Origin: Streptomyces sp. WM4235
Lineage (GTDB): Bacteria; Actinomycetota; Actinomycetes; Streptomycetales; Streptomycetaceae
DNA length: 64,000 bases
Assembly: GCF_001279725.1 (NCBI RefSeq)
Contig: NZ_LGDE01000249.1
Coordinates: 1-64,000, forward strand
Direction of reading: 5' to 3'
Part shown: piece after piece, positions 14,016-22,583 of the stretch
Layout: each line of letters begins with the position of its first letter
Position numbering within the stretch: position 1 is the stretch's first letter
Program-made: the position numbers and the translations under genes
Notes under the pieces: model-generated
Seen by the model: only the letters and a program-made list of their open reading frames with translations
The model's database searches: none
What the model was told of the DNA's origin: nothing

Positions 14016-14543
14016 TCAGCCGGCGGGGGAGTCCCCGGCCGGGTCCTCGCGCGGCGGTTCGTCGTCGTTGCCCCGGCGCAGGGTGTGGACGCCGCGCGCC
14101 GGGGTCCACGTCCGCACCACCAGGTCGTCGCCCTCGACGGTGATCCGCACGATCTCCGTCAGGTCGGCGTGGAAGAGGTGGAAGGGGTGCGGGGTCTCGG
14201 TCTCCTCCGCGTACCGGTGGAGCTCCGGCGGGTCCACGAGCTCCAGCGCCCGCCCGGAGATCCGGACGTCCCCGCCCTCCATCTCCTCGCCGGGGCCCGG
14301 GTTGGAGTGCAGCGCGAAACGGGGGTCGCGCTGGAGGTCCCTGGCCTTCATGGAACCGGCCATCATGCCGAGCCACAGTTCACCGCCGCGGATGTCCACG
14401 TTCAGCCCGGCCAGTCGGGGCGAGCCGTCCTTGCGGAGGGTGCCGAGGACGTGGTGCGGATACCGTGCGAAGCGGGCTCGGACGGCCGCCGCGAACTCCG
14501 GCTCCGCCGTCTCGAACACGGCCCAGTTGTTCGTCGTCGTCAT
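14016..14543 (-). CDS. Pyridoxamine 5'-phosphate oxidase-family protein
   Basis: A 175-residue protein of the PNPOx-like split-barrel superfamily, whose members bind FMN, F420 or heme. The pattern HHVLGTLRKDGSPRLAGLNV, then WLGMMAGSMKARDLQRDPRFALHS, is typical of the actinobacterial F420- or flavin-dependent reductase branch. The ATG at 14543 is preceded by GGAGGG but almost without spacing; an in-frame TTG at 14555 would add four residues. The gene lies head to tail after the VWA gene, 36 bases away. The cofactor and substrate cannot be read from sequence alone. Confidence 0.8.
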   Translation of the reverse strand: MTTTNNWAVFETAEPEFAAAVRARFARYPHHVLGTLRKDGSPRLAGLNVDIRGGELWLGMMAGSMKARDLQRDPRFALHSNPGPGEEMEGGDVRISGRALELVDPPELHRYAEETETPHPFHLFHADLTEIVRITVEGDDLVVRTWTPARGVHTLRRGNDDEPPREDPAGDSPAG

Positions 14544-14579
14544 CCCTCCATCCAAGCGCGGATCGCGCGCCGCCGCCGC

Positions 14580-15308
14580 TCAGACGCGCACGATGCCGGC
14601 CGCCCGGGCCGCCGCCAGCCAGGACGGGAACTCCGCGACCAGCCGGTCGTACAGCACGTCGTCCGGGACCCGGCGCGGATCCTCGCCGGCGTGGAAGTAG
14701 CCCGCGTTGTCGACGACCCGCTTCGCGGGGACGGGCAGTTCGTCGAGGCGGCGCAGGAAGTCGAACTGGGTGCTGCGGGTGTTGCCGAAGCCGACGAACT
14801 GCCAGAACAGCGGCAGCCGGGCGGCCTTGCAGAGGTAGCGCTCCGCCGCGAGCTTGTTGATCGGGCCGCCGTCCGTCTGGAAGACCACCAGGGCCGGGGC
14901 CGAGGAGCCCGAGTCGAGGTAGTGGTCGATGACCGCGTCCATCGCCAGGTGGTAGGCCGTCTTGCCCATGTGGCCCAGGCCGGCGGCGATCTCGGTGACC
15001 CGCCCGGCGTGGTCGGCCAGGGAGACCTCCGCGACCGCGTCCACCTCCGTGGAGAAGAACACGACGGGCACCCGGCCGTCGGTGTCCAGGTGGGCGGAGA
15101 GCCCCAGTACCCGATCGGCGAGGGACTGCACGCTGCCGTCCTGGTAGTACGGGCGCATCGACCCCGAGTAGTCCAGGACCAGGTACACGCAGGCCCGACC
15201 GCCCTCCATGCCGTGTTTGCGCAGCGACACCCCGGCGCTCTTGTACAGGTTCACCAACGCCGGAGCGGCTTCTTCCAACTTGCGGAGGTTTATCGCGCTA
15301 CCCGTCAT
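14580..15308 (-). CDS. VWA-domain protein, TerF-like
   Basis: A 242-residue cytoplasmic protein with a von Willebrand factor A domain. The metal-ion-dependent adhesion motif is intact: DYSGSM near residue 46, a Thr in GKTAYHLA, and an Asp in FQTDGGP. The closest family is the VWA proteins of Streptomyces tellurium/stress-response (Ter) loci, which act as scaffolds. No other ter genes are nearby. The start is the ATG at 15308; upstream codons in frame have no family similarity, and the ribosome-binding site is weak. Confidence 0.78.
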   Translation of the reverse strand: MTGSAINLRKLEEAAPALVNLYKSAGVSLRKHGMEGGRACVYLVLDYSGSMRPYYQDGSVQSLADRVLGLSAHLDTDGRVPVVFFSTEVDAVAEVSLADHAGRVTEIAAGLGHMGKTAYHLAMDAVIDHYLDSGSSAPALVVFQTDGGPINKLAAERYLCKAARLPLFWQFVGFGNTRSTQFDFLRRLDELPVPAKRVVDNAGYFHAGEDPRRVPDDVLYDRLVAEFPSWLAAARAAGIVRV

Positions 15309-15467
15309 GGCGCCGAGCGTACGGCAGCCGGCGGCGCCGAAACCCGGTGTCGCGCCGGCCGCTCCCAGGCCCCCGTGCGATCGGATCATCCCGCCCGCGA
15401 GGCGCGTGCGGCCGGCTCCGAGCGGGTGGGCCCCGCCGTCGCGGGGCGTTCCGGCGTTCCGGCGGGC

Positions 15468-16055
15468 CTACGGCCGTGTGCCGCGCTCCGTCGCGAGTGC
15501 CTCGATGTCGTCGAGCATCGCGGCCGCCAGGTCGCGCTCGGAGGCGTAGTACCGTTCGGCCCACTTGAGGGTCAGCGCCGGGTAGGCCCAGGAGGCCTCC
15601 TGTTCGGCCTCTTCCGCGTCCGCCACCGCACTGAGGCGCATCGTCTCCGCGAACTCCCGTTGCCGTAGCAGGACTTCGCGCATCTGCTCCGGCTCCAGCA
15701 GGTGGCCGAGCCACAGTCGGAGCATGGGGCCGTGCTTGAGCACCGGTGGGTCGACCGGCGCCTCGCGCGCCCATTCCCGTACGGCCGTCATGCCTTCGTC
15801 GGTGATCCGGTACACGCGTTTGTCGCGGGTGCCGGTCTCCTGGGCGATCAGGCGCGAGGAGGCGTATCCGGCCTTCTCCAGCCGCTTGAGTTCGCTGTAG
15901 ATCTGACTGAAGGACGGGCTCCAGTAGAAGAAGCGCAGCGATCGGTCGGACCACTTCTTCAGGTCGTAGCCGGAGAGCTCCTCGCCGAAGGAGAGCAGTC
16001 CGAGCACTGCCCAGCCGGTCGCGGGGAGGGTGCGCCTGTTCGTCTCGTCTGCCAC
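15468..16055 (-). CDS. PadR-family transcriptional regulator
   Basis: A 195-residue PadR-type repressor. The N-terminal winged helix reads GWAVLGLLSFGEELSGYDL, then SQIYSELKRLEKAGY and a wing with RVYRITDEG. The C-terminal half is a long helical dimerisation region of the Vir-like kind. It starts with GTG at 16055 and is divergent from the SDR/esterase operon at 16230. A near-palindrome in the shared promoter region is a candidate operator, so the likely role is to control that operon and itself. Confidence 0.88.
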   Translation of the reverse strand: MADETNRRTLPATGWAVLGLLSFGEELSGYDLKKWSDRSLRFFYWSPSFSQIYSELKRLEKAGYASSRLIAQETGTRDKRVYRITDEGMTAVREWAREAPVDPPVLKHGPMLRLWLGHLLEPEQMREVLLRQREFAETMRLSAVADAEEAEQEASWAYPALTLKWAERYYASERDLAAAMLDDIEALATERGTRP

Positions 16056-16118
16056 GCGGCGCAGTCTACGACCGGTCCGCGCGGGCTCTCTTCCCTCGAC
16101 AGAACGTGACTGCTAGAA

Positions 16119-16137
16119 GTATTCCTCATAGGCATAC
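16119..16137. promoter_or_regulatory. Candidate PadR operator
   Basis: GTATTCC-TCATA-GGCATAC is a near-palindrome with 6 of 7 positions in each arm matching, located between the divergent padR-like gene and the SDR/esterase operon. The local sequence is more AT-rich than its surroundings. The assignment to PadR is inference from position and symmetry. Confidence 0.4.
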
Positions 16138-16229
16138 CTGGCCCCGTCCCCCGGGAGGCGTGCGTGGAGACCAGCCGCCGGTGGGGCCGGAAGGTCATCC
16201 CGCGCTCACGTGCCCTGGAGGGCCGAACC

Positions 16230-16955
16230 GTGATCCCATTGGACGGCAAGGTCGTCGTCATCACCGGCGCCGGACGCGGGCAGGGCGCCGCCGAGGCCCG
16301 CCTGTGCGCGGAGGCGGGAGCCCGGGTCGTCGTCACCGACATCCGGGAGGAGGAGGGCCGGGAGGTCGCCGCGACCCTGGAGGACCAGGGGCTGTACGTC
16401 CACCACGACGTGGCCGACGCCGACGGCTGGGCCCGGGTCGTACGGGAGGCCGTGGCCGCCTTCGGCACGATCTCGGCGCTCGTCAACAACGCGGCCCTGT
16501 GGCGCACCGCCCACGTGGAGCGGCAGTCCCTCGCCGACTTCGAGGCGCTGCTGCGGGTCAACCTGCTCGGCCCCTTCCTCGGCATCCAGGCCGTCGCCCC
16601 CGTCATGCGCGCCGGCGGGGGCGGTTCGATCGTCAACGTGTCCTCCACCGCCGGACTGGTCGGCATCCCGGGCCACGCGGCCTACGGATCCACCAAGTTC
16701 GCCCTGCGCGGGCTGACCCGGTCGGCCGCCCTGGACCTGGCGGGGGACCGGATCCGCGTCAACTCCGTGCACCCGGGCGCCATCGACACCCCGATGATCT
16801 CCGCGGTGTCGGACAAGGACTGGTCCCACGTGCCGCTGGGCCGCATGGGCCGGCCCGAGGAGGTCGGGGAACTGGTCCGGTTCCTCTGCTCGGACGCCTC
16901 CTCGTACGTCACCGGCGGCGAGTTCACCGTGGACGGGGGGACGACGGCCCGATGA
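16230..16955 (+). CDS. SDR oxidoreductase, 3-alpha/20-beta-hydroxysteroid dehydrogenase-like
   Basis: A 241-residue classical short-chain dehydrogenase using NAD(P). The cofactor motif TGAGRGQG is at 12-19, NNA at 86-88, the catalytic Ser at about 139, and Tyr152/Lys156 in YGSTK. The sequence style ([14 protein letters not shown]..., [16 protein letters not shown]) resembles the Streptomyces 3-alpha,20-beta-hydroxysteroid dehydrogenase as I remember it. That would fit the steroid genes downstream. The GTG at 16230 is chosen because GGAGGG lies 7 bases before it; an upstream GTG at 16164 is possible. The stop overlaps the esterase start by ATGA. Confidence 0.82.
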   Translation: MIPLDGKVVVITGAGRGQGAAEARLCAEAGARVVVTDIREEEGREVAATLEDQGLYVHHDVADADGWARVVREAVAAFGTISALVNNAALWRTAHVERQSLADFEALLRVNLLGPFLGIQAVAPVMRAGGGGSIVNVSSTAGLVGIPGHAAYGSTKFALRGLTRSAALDLAGDRIRVNSVHPGAIDTPMISAVSDKDWSHVPLGRMGRPEEVGELVRFLCSDASSYVTGGEFTVDGGTTAR

Positions 16956-17827
16956 GCGACTCCCTCTCGCCCGCCGCCCGGCGGCTGTGCGACCTCATGG
17001 CCGCGGCCTTCCCCGGCCCCGGCGACCCGGACGCCCTACGGGCCGCGGCCACCGCCGGCGGGCGCGCCCCCGGACCCGCGGTGGCCGACGTGCACGACGA
17101 CGACGCCCGCGGGGTCCCCGTCCGCGTGTACGACCCCGACCCCGGAGCCTCGGGGCGCCCGCTCGTCGTCTACCTCCACGGCGGCGGCTGGGTCATGTGC
17201 GACCTCGACACCCATGACCCCGGCTGCCGCCGGCTCGCCGCCGCCTCGGGCGCGGTCGTCGTCTCCGTCGACTACCGGCTCGCCCCCGAACACCCCTGGC
17301 CCGCCGCGCCCGACGACGCGCTGACCGCGCTGCTGTGGGCCCGCTCCCGAGCCGCCGCGCTGGGCTGCGACCCCGACCGGACGATCGTCGCCGGGGACTC
17401 CAGCGGCGGCACCCTGGCGGCCGTGACCGCGCTGCGGGCCCCCGAACTCCTCGCGGGACAACTGCTGTTCTACCCGCCCCTGGACGCGGCCATGGACACC
17501 CCGTCCGTGGAGAGGTACGGGCGGGGGTACTTCCACACCGCCGCCCACATGGCCTGGTACTGGGACCGGTACGGCGGGGACCCCGCGCACCCGCACGTCT
17601 CGCCGCTGCGCGCCCCCGACCTGACCGCACTGCCGCGCACCCTGATCGTCCTCGCCGACTGCGACGTGCTGCGGGACGAGGGGCTGGCGTACGCCCGCCG
17701 GCTGGGGGAGGCGGGCGTGGACTGCGGCGTCCAGCTGTACCCGGGCGTCTTCCACGGCTTCCTGGGCACACCGCTGCCGGCCGCCGGCGCGGCGTACGCG
17801 GCGGCCGCCGCGTGGATCAGGGGCTGA
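16952..17827 (+). CDS. Alpha/beta hydrolase, hormone-sensitive-lipase family
   Basis: A 291-residue esterase of the HSL (bacterial family IV) group. The oxyanion motif HGGGW is at 76-80 and the nucleophile Ser150 sits in GDSSGG. The acid lies in the DCDVL region and the His in VFHGF near the end. It likely hydrolyses small acyl esters, possibly steroid or lipid esters given its neighbours, but this is inference. It is translationally coupled to the SDR (ATGA overlap) and divergent from the PadR gene. Confidence 0.87.
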   Translation: MSDSLSPAARRLCDLMAAAFPGPGDPDALRAAATAGGRAPGPAVADVHDDDARGVPVRVYDPDPGASGRPLVVYLHGGGWVMCDLDTHDPGCRRLAAASGAVVVSVDYRLAPEHPWPAAPDDALTALLWARSRAAALGCDPDRTIVAGDSSGGTLAAVTALRAPELLAGQLLFYPPLDAAMDTPSVERYGRGYFHTAAHMAWYWDRYGGDPAHPHVSPLRAPDLTALPRTLIVLADCDVLRDEGLAYARRLGEAGVDCGVQLYPGVFHGFLGTPLPAAGAAYAAAAAWIRG

Positions 17828-17933
17828 GGGGGCGGCACGGTCCGGCCCGTGGAGGCCGTGCGGTGCTCCCCGGACGCGCCCGGGCGCCGGCGAACCGCTG
17901 TCGAAGATCGGCGGCGGCGCGAAGAATGGGCCC

Positions 17934-18668
17934 ATGACGATCCCCTCCCGCGCCCGCTCCTTCGACGCCGCCGCCGCGCTGTACGCCGCGCACCGGCCCG
18001 CCTACCCCGACGCGCTCCTCGACGCCCTGGAGGAGCTGAGCGGCCGCCCGCTCGCCGGCTCCCGGGTCGCCGACGTGGGGGCCGGGACCGGCATCGCGAC
18101 GGCCCTGCTGCACGCGCGCGGGGCGCACGTCCTCGCCGTCGAACCCGGCGACGGGATGGCCGCCGAACTGCGCCGCGCGCACCCCTGGATACCGCTGGTG
18201 CGCGGGGACGGCGACCGGCTGCCGCTGGCCGGCGACGCCTTCGACCTGCTCACCTACGCGCAGGCCTGGCACTGGACCGACCCCGCCCGCTCCGTCCCCG
18301 AGGCCCGCCGCGTGCTGCGGCCCGGCGGCGCGCTCGCGATCTGGTGGAACGACATGGACGAGTCGGTGCCGTGGGTCGCCGAACAGGCCGCGCGGATCCG
18401 GGCCCTCTTCGGCGCCGACGGCGTGTCCTTCCGCACGCTGCCCGCCGGCCTCGACTCCGGTTTCCGCACCCGCACCGTGCCCTGGTCCCGCCGGATCACC
18501 CTCGACGAGCACCTCGCCAACCTCGCCAGCCACTCGGCGTTCCTGCTCCTCGGCGAGGCCGGCACCCGGGAGTTCACGGACCGGGAGCGGTCGGTGCTGG
18601 GCGCCCTCTTCCCGGACGGCACGGTGGAGGAGCCGTACGTGGTCAGCCTCCACGTGAGCGTCCTGTGA
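17934..18668 (+). CDS. Class I SAM-dependent methyltransferase
   Basis: A 244-residue methyltransferase of the Methyltransf_11 type. It has the SAM-binding motif VADVGAGTGIATALL at about 45-59, the acidic VEPG that follows, and the DLLTYAQAWHWTDP motif that yeast Tmt1/Crg1-type and UbiE-like proteins share. The substrate is unknown. It is preceded by 106 non-coding bases and converges with the acyl-CoA dehydrogenase operon. Confidence 0.85.
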   Translation: MTIPSRARSFDAAAALYAAHRPAYPDALLDALEELSGRPLAGSRVADVGAGTGIATALLHARGAHVLAVEPGDGMAAELRRAHPWIPLVRGDGDRLPLAGDAFDLLTYAQAWHWTDPARSVPEARRVLRPGGALAIWWNDMDESVPWVAEQAARIRALFGADGVSFRTLPAGLDSGFRTRTVPWSRRITLDEHLANLASHSAFLLLGEAGTREFTDRERSVLGALFPDGTVEEPYVVSLHVSVL

Positions 18669-18750
18669 CGGGTGCGGTGACGGTCGCGCCCCACGAACGC
18701 GACCGCGATCACGCCCGGGACCGTGACCGCGGCGGGGACCGCGGCCACCG

Positions 18751-19743
18751 CTACCGCCCGGCGGCCCCGAGCACCGCCGCCCGGCACGCCGACGGCGTCC
18801 CCCACGCGTCCCGCAGCGGGCGCGCCTTGCGCAGCCACAGCGACAGGTCCAACTCCTCGGTGTAGCCGACCGCCCCGTGGAGTTGGAGCGCCGTCATCGC
18901 CGCCGCGTACGAGGCCTCGCCCGCCGCGAGCTTCGCCGCCGCGACCTCGCCCGGATCGAGGGACAGCCCGGCCGCCCACACCAGCGGCCGGGCGAACTCC
19001 AGGCCCAGCAGGGTGTCCGCCAGCCGGTGCTTGACCGCCTGGAACCCGCCGATCCGCGTGCCGAACTGCGTGCGCTGCTTCGCGTACTCCACCGTCCGCG
19101 TCAACAGGGTCTCCCCGACGCCCAGGCACTGCGCCGCCGTCAGCAGCCGCGCCCACCCCAGGGCGCTGTGCGCCGCCGCCGTCACCGAGGGCCCGCGGGC
19201 CAGCAGCTCACCGCCCCCGGCCGGGGGGCGCAGCAGTCTGCGCGTCGGGTCGGTCGAGCGCAGGACCGGCGGTCCGCCGTCCGGGTCCGCCAGCCGCAGT
19301 TCGCCGGCCTCCGACACCGTGAAGCAGTACGTGGCCGCGTCCGCGTCCAGGGCGTACGGGGCCGCGTCCGCCAGGGTCAGCGAGGCCGAGGCGCCGCCCG
19401 AGAGAAGCCCCGGGAGGAAACGCTTCGCCGGCCCCTCGTCGTCCAGACCCGCCAGCAGCACCGAGGCCGCGACCGTCTCCACCACCGGACCCGGCACCCC
19501 GGCCCGCCCCAACTCCACGAACCCGAGGGCCGCTTCCAGCGGCAGCGGCCCGAGCCCGTCGTGTTCCTCGCCGGCGGCGAGCGCGAACAGGCCGGTGTCG
19601 GCGAGGCGGGACCACAGGGCCCGCCCCGGCGCGTGGTCGCCCGCGCCCCAGGCCCGTACGGCCGCCGGGACCTCGGACGCGTCGAGCAGCCGGCGCAGTG
19701 TCCGCACGAACTCGCGCTGTTCGTCGGTCGGCAGGAAGCGCAT
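18751..19743 (-). CDS. Acyl-CoA dehydrogenase, small/beta-type subunit
   Basis: A 330-residue acyl-CoA dehydrogenase-family protein. It keeps the C-terminal helical domain (RTVEYAKQRTQFGTRIGGFQAVKHRLADT) and the QLHGAVGYTEELDLSLWLRKA region, but is shorter than the usual 380-400 residues. This is the shape of the second subunit in the alpha2-beta2 FadE complexes of steroid-catabolising actinobacteria (for example FadE28-FadE29 or FadE31-FadE32). Its start overlaps the end of the larger FadE gene by ATGA, which supports a heteromeric enzyme. The exact substrate is inference; nearby genes suggest HIP-derived CoA esters. Confidence 0.82.
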   Translation of the reverse strand: MRFLPTDEQREFVRTLRRLLDASEVPAAVRAWGAGDHAPGRALWSRLADTGLFALAAGEEHDGLGPLPLEAALGFVELGRAGVPGPVVETVAASVLLAGLDDEGPAKRFLPGLLSGGASASLTLADAAPYALDADAATYCFTVSEAGELRLADPDGGPPVLRSTDPTRRLLRPPAGGGELLARGPSVTAAAHSALGWARLLTAAQCLGVGETLLTRTVEYAKQRTQFGTRIGGFQAVKHRLADTLLGLEFARPLVWAAGLSLDPGEVAAAKLAAGEASYAAAMTALQLHGAVGYTEELDLSLWLRKARPLRDAWGTPSACRAAVLGAAGR

Positions 19744-20888
19744 CAGCGGCGGCCCTTCGGGAGGCCGAGCAGCCGCTCGGCGATGATGTCGCGCTGGATC
19801 TCGTTCGTCCCGGCGTAGATCGGGCCGGCCAGGGAGAAGAGCCACGGTTCGGCCCACTCGCCGTCCGCCAGCTCCGCGTCCGCGCCCAGCAGGTCGAGCG
19901 CCGTCTCGTGCAGGGCGATGTCGTACCGGGACCAGAACACCTTGTTCAGGCTGGACTCGGCGCCGATCGTCTCGCCCGCCGCGAACCGCGAGGCGTTCCC
20001 CCAGGTGAACAGCTCGTACGCGCGCGCCCCGACCAGCGCGTCCGCGACCCGGTCCGACAGCGCGGTGTCGGCGGGATCCCCGACCTCCCGCCACAGCCCG
20101 AGCAGCCGGTCCGCCGCCGCCAGGAAACGGCCGGGGGAGCGCAGGGTCAGCCCCCGCTCGTTGCCGGTCGTGGACATCGCGATCCGCCAGCCCTGCCCCG
20201 GCTCCCCGATGACGTCCTCGTCCGGGACGAACACCCGGTCCAGGAAGAGTTCCGCGAACGCCGGTTTGCCGTCCAGGCGGCCGATCGGCCGCACCGTCAC
20301 CCCCGGCGCACGCAAGTCGAACATCAGGTACGTCAGCCCCTGGTGCGGCTTCGGGGCCTGGGGGTCGCTCCGGAAGATGCCGAACGCCCGGTCCGCGAAC
20401 GCCGCCCGCGAGGACCAGGTCTTCTGCCCGGACAGCAGCCAACCCCCCTCCGTGCGGACCGCCCTCGACGTCAGGGAGGCCAGGTCGGAGCCCGACTCCG
20501 GCTCCGACCAGGCCTGCGCCCAGATCACCTCGCCGCTCGCCATGGACGGCAGCACCCGCGCCCGCTGTTCGGCCGTCGCGTGGTCGAACAGGGTGGGGGC
20601 CAGCAGGTTGATGCCGTTCTGGGAGACCCGGCCGGGCGCGCCCGCCGCCCAGTACTCCTCCTCGAACACCAGCCACCGCTCGATGTCCACGCCCCGGCCG
20701 CCGTACTCCTCCGGCCAGGACACCACCGCCCAACGGTCGGCGTGCAGCCGGGCCTCCCACTCCCGGTGCGCCGCGAAACCCTCGGCCGTCTCCAGCGAGG
20801 GGAGGGGGGCGGCCGGGACGTGCCCGGCCAGCCAGGCCCGGGCCTCCTCGCGGAAGGCCTCCACCCGCGGCGTGTGGGTGAGGTCCAT
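19743..20888 (-). CDS. Acyl-CoA dehydrogenase, large/alpha-type subunit
   Basis: A 381-residue flavin acyl-CoA dehydrogenase. The FAD/substrate motifs are present: AQAWSEPESGSDLASL, then GQKTWSS, and the C-terminal IYAGTNEIQRDIIAERLLGLP. The position that carries the catalytic Glu in medium-chain enzymes (YEGT) is Ala here, as is common in steroid-type FadE proteins. The ATG at 20888 follows a GGGGG stretch at about 10 bases. It is the first gene of a two-gene operon with the smaller FadE and is transcribed away from a KstR2-like box about 105 bases upstream. Confidence 0.86.
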   Translation of the reverse strand: MDLTHTPRVEAFREEARAWLAGHVPAAPLPSLETAEGFAAHREWEARLHADRWAVVSWPEEYGGRGVDIERWLVFEEEYWAAGAPGRVSQNGINLLAPTLFDHATAEQRARVLPSMASGEVIWAQAWSEPESGSDLASLTSRAVRTEGGWLLSGQKTWSSRAAFADRAFGIFRSDPQAPKPHQGLTYLMFDLRAPGVTVRPIGRLDGKPAFAELFLDRVFVPDEDVIGEPGQGWRIAMSTTGNERGLTLRSPGRFLAAADRLLGLWREVGDPADTALSDRVADALVGARAYELFTWGNASRFAAGETIGAESSLNKVFWSRYDIALHETALDLLGADAELADGEWAEPWLFSLAGPIYAGTNEIQRDIIAERLLGLPKGRR

Positions 20889-20990
20889 CAGCCGGTCGCC
20901 CCCTTCGCGGTGGCGCCCTTCGGGGTCGCGTGGAGCACCGGCGGTCCGTCGGTCTCGGGGGTGCGGGCAGCGGACATCGACACATCCTTC

Positions 20991-21010
20991 CCTAACAAGT
21001 GTTTGGTAGG
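20991..21010. promoter_or_regulatory. KstR2-like operator, divergent fadE/ipdF promoter
   Basis: CCTAACAAGTGTTTGGTAGG holds the core AACAAGTGTTTGGT at 20994-21007. It matches the published KstR2 palindrome (AnCAAGnnCTTGnT) at 9 of 10 defined positions. It sits between the divergent fadE pair and ipdF-kstR2-fadA6. A copy that matches at 18 of 20 positions, in opposite orientation, lies at 30531-30549. Confidence 0.7.
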
Positions 21011-21092
21011 TTAACGTACGGGCGGGAGCGGCGTCGAGGAGAGCGGCGCCGGCTCTTCTCCGCACCGACACCGGCCACGCGGCCCGGACGGG

Positions 21093-21152
21093 ATCCAGCG
21101 CGACACCATCGCCGAGCGGCTCCTCGGCCTTCCCCAGGAGGTACGGGCGTGA
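21093..21152 (+). pseudogene. C-terminal remnant of an acyl-CoA dehydrogenase (fadE30-like)
   Basis: Nineteen codons plus a stop read IQRDTIAERLLGLPQEVRA, the conserved C-terminal end of an acyl-CoA dehydrogenase (compare NEIQRDIIAERLLGLP in the intact gene at 19743). There is no upstream coding region: an in-frame TAA lies at 21012, and the bases between it and the remnant show no FadE similarity or start codon. The stop TGA overlaps the ipdF start as GTGA, the geometry of a former fadE-ipdF operon. In Mycobacterium, fadE30 directly precedes ipdF, so this is best read as a fadE30 deletion scar. Confidence 0.7.
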
Positions 21153-21934
21153 ACGCACCCGAGTACGTCACCGGGCACGGGCTGCTCGCCGGCCGAACCG
21201 CCGTGATCACCGCCGCCGCCGGGGCCGGCATCGGCGGCGCGACCGCCCGCCGCTTCCTGGAGGAGGGGGCCCGCGTCCTGATCGGCGACGCCCACACCCG
21301 CCGCCTCAAGGAGACCGAAGGCGCGCTGGCCGCCGAGTTCGGGGCGGACCGGATCGACTCCCTGCCGTGCGACGTCACCGACGAGGACCAGGTCCGGGCT
21401 CTGTTCACACACGCCGAACAGACCCACGGCGCCCTCGACATCGTCGTCAACAACGCCGGACTCGGCGGCACCGCCGCCCTGGTCGACATGACCGACGACC
21501 AGTGGGGCCGGGTCCTCGACGTCACCCTCAACGGCACCTTCCGCTGCACCCGGGCCGCCCTGCGCTCCTTCAAGGCCGCGGGCACCGGCGGCGGGGTCGT
21601 CGTCAACAACGCCTCCGTCGTCGGCTGGCGCGCCCAGACCGGTCAGGCCCACTACGCCGCCGCCAAGGCCGGGGTGATGGCGCTCACCCGCTGCGCCGCC
21701 CTGGAGGCCGCCGAGTTCGGCGTACGGATCAACGCGGTCGCCCCCAGCCTCGCCATGCACCCGCACCTGGTGAAGGTCACGAGCGAGGAACTCCTCGCCG
21801 AACTCACCGCCCGCGAGGCCTTCGGCCGGTACGCCGAACCCTGGGAGGTCGCCAACGTCATCGTGTTCCTGGCCAGCGGCTACTCGTCGTACATGACCGG
21901 CGAGACGGTGTCGGTCAGCAGCCAGCACGCGTAG
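21149..21934 (+). CDS. ipdF: IpdF-like short-chain dehydrogenase (HIP catabolism)
   Basis: A 261-residue SDR matching IpdF (Rv3559c, 262 residues). IpdF oxidises the 5-hydroxy group of the hydroxy-methyl-indanone-propanoyl-CoA intermediate in sterol C/D-ring degradation. It has the cofactor-binding ITAAAGAGIGGATARRF, NNAG, and the catalytic Tyr/Lys in HYAAAKAG. The GTG at 21149 is preceded by AGGAGG at 7 bases. The order ipdF-kstR2-fadA6 matches the mycobacterial arrangement. The assignment rests on family knowledge plus context. Confidence 0.83.
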   Translation: MNAPEYVTGHGLLAGRTAVITAAAGAGIGGATARRFLEEGARVLIGDAHTRRLKETEGALAAEFGADRIDSLPCDVTDEDQVRALFTHAEQTHGALDIVVNNAGLGGTAALVDMTDDQWGRVLDVTLNGTFRCTRAALRSFKAAGTGGGVVVNNASVVGWRAQTGQAHYAAAKAGVMALTRCAALEAAEFGVRINAVAPSLAMHPHLVKVTSEELLAELTAREAFGRYAEPWEVANVIVFLASGYSSYMTGETVSVSSQHA

Positions 21935-21949
21935 GTCGAGAATGGGCGC

Positions 21950-22564
21950 GTGCCGACGAACAAGAAGAAGCCACAGGTGACCGCGTCCCCCGAGCGCAGA
22001 CGGGAGCTCCTCGACACCGCCGCCGAGGTCTTCGCCGCGCAGGGCTACAACGCCACCACCGTGCGCAAGATCGCCGATGCCGCCGGGATGCTCGCCGGCA
22101 GCCTTTACTACCACTTCGATTCCAAGGAATCGATGCTCGACGAGATCCTCTCCGCCTTCCTGAACGAGCTGTGGGCGGGGTACGACACCGTCCTCGCCGC
22201 CGGTCTCGGCCCCAGGGAGACCATCGAGGCCCTCGTCACCGAGTCCTTCCGGGAGATCGACCGGCACCGCGCCGCCGTCGCGATCTACCAGAAGGAATCC
22301 CGCCACCTGTCCGCGCAACCCCGCTTCCACTACCTCTCCGACTCGCAGCAGAAGTTCGAGAAGGCCTGGCTGGGGACGCTGGAGCGCGGGGTGGCCGCCA
22401 AGGCCTTCCGGGCCGACCTGGACATCCGCCTCACCTACCGCTTCGTGCGCGACACGGTGTGGGTCGCGGCCTCCTGGTACCGGCCGGGCGGACAGCACAG
22501 CCCCGACGAGATCGCCCGTCAGTACCTGTCGATGGTGCTGGACGGGATCGCCCTGCGCGACTGA
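21950..22564 (+). CDS. kstR2: TetR-family regulator, KstR2-like
   Basis: A 204-residue TetR repressor. The helix-turn-helix covers about residues 20-60 (EVFAAQGYNATTVRKIADAAGMLAGSLYYHFDSKESML). In Mycobacterium and Rhodococcus, KstR2 controls the HIP genes and responds to HIP-CoA. This gene lies between ipdF and fadA6 as kstR2 does there, and two KstR2-like boxes flank the pathway operons. It starts with GTG 15 bases after the ipdF stop, with a weak ribosome-binding site, so it is likely co-transcribed and autoregulated. Confidence 0.82.
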   Translation: MPTNKKKPQVTASPERRRELLDTAAEVFAAQGYNATTVRKIADAAGMLAGSLYYHFDSKESMLDEILSAFLNELWAGYDTVLAAGLGPRETIEALVTESFREIDRHRAAVAIYQKESRHLSAQPRFHYLSDSQQKFEKAWLGTLERGVAAKAFRADLDIRLTYRFVRDTVWVAASWYRPGGQHSPDEIARQYLSMVLDGIALRD

Positions 22565-22583
22565 CCGAACCAGAGGAGCCCCG

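Noticed and set aside
20999..21148. Possible N-terminal extension of ipdF to a start at 20999
   Set aside because: The extension lies in the KstR2 box and fadE remnant region in another frame; the GTG at 21149 has a perfect ribosome-binding site and gives the expected length.
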